Below are positions 6,825 to 8,979 of a stretch of DNA of 8,979 bases, in pieces; the first letter of the stretch is position 1; every line of letters begins with the position of its first letter. The notes under the pieces were generated by a model. The model saw only the letters and a list, made by a program, of their open reading frames with translations. It was not told the DNA's origin and did not search any database. The position numbers were made by a program, and so were the translations under genes. This stretch comes from Solobacterium sp. Lineage in GTDB: Bacteria; Bacillota_I; Bacilli_A; Erysipelotrichales; Erysipelotrichaceae. The DNA lies in assembly GCA_017536845.1 (NCBI GenBank), contig JAFWCP010000413.1:1-8979 (forward strand), in the 5' to 3' direction.

Positions 6825-6839
6825 CAGAACAATATTCTG
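6825..6839. promoter_or_regulatory. Operator O1 upstream of the hydrolase/TetR promoter
   Basis: CAGAACAATATTCTG is a perfect 5-bp dyad (CAGAA/TTCTG) around 5 bases, extended by AA on the left and TT on the right. It ends 7 bases before the -35 box. It is nearly identical to the dyad at 6882-6896. The downstream TetR gene is the likely source of the binding protein. Confidence 0.65.
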
Positions 6840-6846
6840 CTTATCT

Positions 6847-6875
6847 TTGAACTCCATGAGAATGTGCGGTAGAAT
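6847..6875 (+). promoter_or_regulatory. Promoter of the hydrolase/TetR operon
   Basis: TTGAAC (6847-6852) and TAGAAT (6870-6875) are spaced exactly 17 bases apart, giving a good sigma-A-type promoter with a start expected near 6882. It is bracketed by the two CAGAA-N5-TTCTG dyads, so binding at either should block polymerase. Confidence 0.7.
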
Positions 6876-6881
6876 GATTTA

Positions 6882-6896
6882 CAGAACAGTATTCTG
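6882..6896. promoter_or_regulatory. Operator O2 over the transcription start of the hydrolase/TetR operon
   Basis: CAGAACAGTATTCTG repeats the O1 dyad with one base changed in the spacer. It is extended by an outer ATT/AAT pair two bases out on each side. It lies 6 bases after the -10 box, over the expected transcript start, and 57 bases centre to centre from O1. Confidence 0.65.
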
Positions 6897-6909
6897 CGAA
6901 TTGAAAGAC

Positions 6910-6916
6910 AAGGAGG
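6910..6916 (+). promoter_or_regulatory. Ribosome binding site fixing the hydrolase start
   Basis: AAGGAGG lies 5 bases before the ATG at 6922. The frame is open further upstream, but that part covers the promoter and operators, so it is not coding. Confidence 0.85.
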
Positions 6917-6921
6917 AACAT

Positions 6922-8091
6922 ATGCAGCAGTTTCGTGTTGGCTATTATGATTTCAGCCAGGATCCGGGAATGAATTTCCAGCTGAACCGGTTCTATTCAA
7001 TGGAAGCTCTGGAAAAAGAAGAACTGATGACGATCGGCCAGAAGGCTGTGAATTTTGAAACATGGATTGCTCTGTTTACTGAAGCCGGAAAGAAGGCTGC
7101 TGACCAGGGTGACCACCTGAAAGCCGCGCTCTGCTACCGGGCGGCGCAGTTCTATACCTTAAGCGATGCCAAGGATGCCTCCGGAAGCAACCTCAAAAAG
7201 GCACTGTATGAAACATGCATGGAGCACTTTGACGCTTACTACAGTACGGTGGAATTCATGCATTATGTCCGCATTCCGTTTCAGAACGGGTATCTGCCGG
7301 TGTATTACGCAAAGCCCGAACATCCCAAAAGCACCATTGTCATGCATGGCGGCTATGACAGCTTCATCCAGGAATTCCTGGCCTTCCTGCCGTATTTCTA
7401 TGACCTGGGGTATGAGGTGTATTTCTTTGAAGGACCGGGCCAGGGGGAAGTGCTGATGCGCTGCGGCATCCGGATGACACCGGAATGGGAACACTGCACG
7501 AAAGCGGTGCTGGATTACTTTGACCTGACGGATGTCACTTTGATCGGGGTTTCCCTGGGCGGATACCTGGCGCCGCGGGCCGCGGCATATGAAAGCCGGA
7601 TCCGGCGGGTTGTCATGTTTGATCTGATCTATGATTTCTATGGCGCCATTACACAGAAAATGGGTGAAAAGAAAGCAAAACTCTTTGACTTTATGACAGC
7701 GCATCCGCGCAATCTTCTGTGGAAATGGCTGGAGAAGAAACTGAATGAAAACTACTTCACCCGCTGGCTTCTCGGGCAGGGTTACGCCATCTATGAAAAT
7801 GTGCACACTCCCTGTGAGTATTTCAACTGTATCAAACAGTACAACACCCGCAGGATCTCACCGTTGCTGACGCAGGATGTTCTGGTCCTGGCCGGAACGG
7901 ATGATATGTATACGATCTATTATGAAGAACAGCTCAAGGCACTGAAAAATGCCCGAAGCGTGACCGGGCGGTTGTTTACGGAGAAAGAATGCGCCAGCCA
8001 CCATTGCCAGATCGGAAATCTGCAGCTTGCTCTGGAAACGATCAAAAACTGGATTGAGAGGACGACAGATGGCAAGAAAAGCAATTCTTGA
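6922..8091 (+). CDS. Alpha/beta hydrolase with N-terminal helical domain
   Basis: A 389-residue protein. Residues 1-120 are mostly helical (LKAALCYRAAQFYTLSDAKD has a TPR-like look) and precede an alpha/beta hydrolase domain. The oxyanion-hole segment is VMHGGYDSF; the nucleophile elbow is GVSLGG with Ser211; the acid is Asp327 or Asp328 (LAGTDDMYT); and the base is His360 or His361 (ASHHCQIG). The triad is in the usual order with a cap-like segment between Ser and Asp. The architecture resembles the FrsA/DUF1100 or acylaminoacyl-peptidase-like esterases with an N-terminal helical domain. There is no signal peptide, so it should be cytoplasmic, acting on an ester, amide or C-C bond of an unknown small molecule. 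The downstream TetR gene overlaps it by 23 bases. The TetR ligand may be the substrate of this enzyme or a related compound, which would make this a small inducible catabolic or detoxification unit; that is inference. Confidence 0.88.
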   Translation: MQQFRVGYYDFSQDPGMNFQLNRFYSMEALEKEELMTIGQKAVNFETWIALFTEAGKKAADQGDHLKAALCYRAAQFYTLSDAKDASGSNLKKALYETCMEHFDAYYSTVEFMHYVRIPFQNGYLPVYYAKPEHPKSTIVMHGGYDSFIQEFLAFLPYFYDLGYEVYFFEGPGQGEVLMRCGIRMTPEWEHCTKAVLDYFDLTDVTLIGVSLGGYLAPRAAAYESRIRRVVMFDLIYDFYGAITQKMGEKKAKLFDFMTAHPRNLLWKWLEKKLNENYFTRWLLGQGYAIYENVHTPCEYFNCIKQYNTRRISPLLTQDVLVLAGTDDMYTIYYEEQLKALKNARSVTGRLFTEKECASHHCQIGNLQLALETIKNWIERTTDGKKSNS

Positions 8092-8626
8092 GGGTGGAAA
8101 ACGAGACGAAATCATAGCTGCTGCAACAAAGCTTTTCTTTACAGAAGGTTTTGAAGCAACCTCCGTGAGGAAAATCCTTGCGCTGGTTGACGGCGAGATC
8201 GGGATGTTCTATCATTACTTTGCTTCCAAGGAGGAGCTGTTTGACCAGGTGGTCGACCGGTTTTTCCGTCAATACGCTTTGGATTTCGAGACAATGGCAG
8301 GGAATATCCGGACGCCTGAAGAGCTGGTCGATGTGTTTCTTCCGTCCTTTGATGCTGCAATGGAAAACTACAGGCGTGTTGAAAACAATATGCACTGGTC
8401 CATACGATCCGCTCTGCATGAGCGCACTGTCCTCTCCCTGATCCCTGCTGCAGAAGAACTGCTGAAACGCTTCGGTTATCAGGGCAGGTATCCTCTGGAT
8501 ATTGCCGCATCAAAAACGGTAGCTGATGTTTCGGCAGTTATCCATTCCGCCAGCTTCCAAAAAATGGATAATACAGAACGAAAACAGCTTTTGCTGAATC
8601 TGATCAAAGATAATTTGATGCAATGA
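8069..8626 (+). CDS. TetR/AcrR-family transcriptional regulator
   Basis: A 185-residue one-domain-plus-ligand-pocket repressor. Residues 11-60 form the TetR DNA-binding domain: IIAAATKLFFTEGFEATSV then the helix-turn-helix KILALVDGEIGMFYHYFASKEELF, with the conserved YHYF (48-51) and the SKEEL that begins the following helix. The rest is helical and divergent, as expected for the ligand-binding and dimerisation part. The ATG at 8069 is preceded by AGAGGA (8057-8062). An earlier in-frame ATG at 8027 lies within the hydrolase gene and has no better site. The gene overlaps the hydrolase by 23 bases, so it is made with it from the promoter at 6847-6875, and the two dyads there are the probable autoregulatory operators. 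The C-terminal ligand is unknown. Confidence 0.92.
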   Translation: MARKAILEGGKRDEIIAAATKLFFTEGFEATSVRKILALVDGEIGMFYHYFASKEELFDQVVDRFFRQYALDFETMAGNIRTPEELVDVFLPSFDAAMENYRRVENNMHWSIRSALHERTVLSLIPAAEELLKRFGYQGRYPLDIAASKTVADVSAVIHSASFQKMDNTERKQLLLNLIKDNLMQ

Positions 8627-8659
8627 CGAAAATCAGTTTTCCAAGTTTCAAATCAGCAT

Positions 8660-8715
8660 ACATGTGACAGGCTCACTTCTTTGAAGAAGGGAGAAATTGA
8701 AAAGCACATGTCTTT
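8660..8715 (+). terminator. Possible terminator of the hydrolase/TetR operon
   Basis: ACATGTG (8660-8666) and CACATGT (8705-8711) form a 7-bp stem that ends in CTTTTT (8712-8716 region). Within it CTTCT-TTGA-AGAAG (8676-8689) forms a small hairpin. The long 38-base interior makes it weaker than a standard terminator, so this call is tentative. Confidence 0.4.
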
Positions 8716-8735
8716 TTAGATTCTATCAGTCTTTT

Positions 8736-8979
8736 TCAGGCGTTTCGTTCCAGCTTTTCCAGCTGCTCTTTCGAAATCACGATCAGAAGAGGTTCTTCCT
8801 TGCGTATGACAATATCGGGGTTGTTGACGGGTTGAACCTTTTCGCCTTTCCTAACCGCAACTACATTGATGCCGTATCTGGGCCGGAGTTTCAGCTCAGA
8901 GAGTACTTTGCCTTCCCATTCCTTACGCGGTATCATTTCAACAAATACCAGGTCGCTTGATAGGTCAAAAAACTGCAGG
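8736..8979 (-). CDS. KtrA/TrkA-family potassium uptake regulator, C-terminal end (partial)
   Basis: This - strand gene enters from the right edge and ends at 8736-8738, so only the last 80 residues are visible. The frame is open to the window edge, so the ATG at 8934-8936 is internal. The sequence fits the RCK_C (TrkA-C) domain: SDLVFVEMIPRKEWEGKVL, then LRPRYGINVVAVRKGEKV, then NPDIVIRKEEPLLIVISKEQLEKLE. This order of beta strands, the RYGxNVxAxxRG motif and the closing SKEQLEKLE are characteristic of KtrA, the cytosolic nucleotide-binding partner of the KtrB potassium channel. The N-terminal Rossmann domain lies beyond the window. It is convergent with the TetR gene and 109 bases apart; a TrkA-like identity is near certain, while the KtrA assignment is likely. 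Confidence 0.85.
   Translation of the reverse strand, partial: LQFFDLSSDLVFVEMIPRKEWEGKVLSELKLRPRYGINVVAVRKGEKVQPVNNPDIVIRKEEPLLIVISKEQLEKLERNA

Noticed and set aside
6694..6921. Upstream extension of the hydrolase protein to a GTG at 6694
   Set aside because: This stretch contains the promoter and both operators, and a perfect AAGGAGG fixes the start at 6922.
7159..7806. Long - strand open frame across the hydrolase gene
   Set aside because: It is opposite a clear hydrolase with full catalytic triad and lacks a ribosome binding site or recognisable domain; a shadow of codon bias.
1..8979. CRISPR arrays, tRNA or rRNA genes, transposase or integrase genes, long direct repeats
   Set aside because: None were recognised on either strand; the only repeats are the short operator-like dyads and terminator stems listed.

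Overview
The window looks like a chromosomal stretch of a moderate-GC Firmicute, possibly Erysipelotrichia- or Clostridia-like. This rests on strong AGGAGG-type ribosome binding sites, TATAAT-type promoters, short tightly packed transcription units and the gene families present (KtrA-type potassium protein, DUF3592, zinc-ribbon miniprotein, TetR with an alpha/beta hydrolase). The taxon is an inference, and no rRNA, tRNA, mobile element, CRISPR array or phage gene was seen.

Left part (1-2507, + strand): a large gene cut by the window edge encodes a gluzincin-type zinc metallopeptidase-like protein (HELFH with a downstream Glu) and a long beta-rich C-terminal region. Its reading frame breaks near 2016-2030, and the natural C-terminus continues in another frame to 2278. 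A 56-residue zinc-ribbon protein follows. A region of stacked hairpins (2526-2598) separates these genes from a convergent histidine phosphatase gene (2607-3245, - strand).

Middle part (3246-5310): a short divergent promoter region lies between the histidine phosphatase and a two-gene + strand operon. The operon encodes a membrane-anchored HAD phosphatase with an extra beta-rich domain, then a small two-helix DUF3592 membrane protein. It ends at a strong 12-bp bidirectional terminator shared with the next - strand operon.

Right part (5311-8979): a - strand pair, a nitroreductase and a DUF218/YdcF-like membrane protein, is coupled by an ATGA overlap and has a GC-rich palindrome in its leader. 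Divergent from it is a + strand operon of an alpha/beta hydrolase and a TetR-family regulator that overlap by 23 bases. The promoter of this operon is bracketed by two near-identical 15-bp dyads (CAGAA-N5-TTCTG), which are probably the autoregulatory operators of the TetR protein. This is the clearest regulatory module in the window. The window ends inside a convergent - strand gene for the C-terminus of a KtrA/TrkA-type potassium uptake regulator.

Most of the window is ordinary housekeeping or accessory gene content. The points most worth checking are the twin-operator hydrolase/TetR module, the frameshifted metallopeptidase, the extracytoplasmic HAD fusion and the leader palindrome of the nitroreductase operon.
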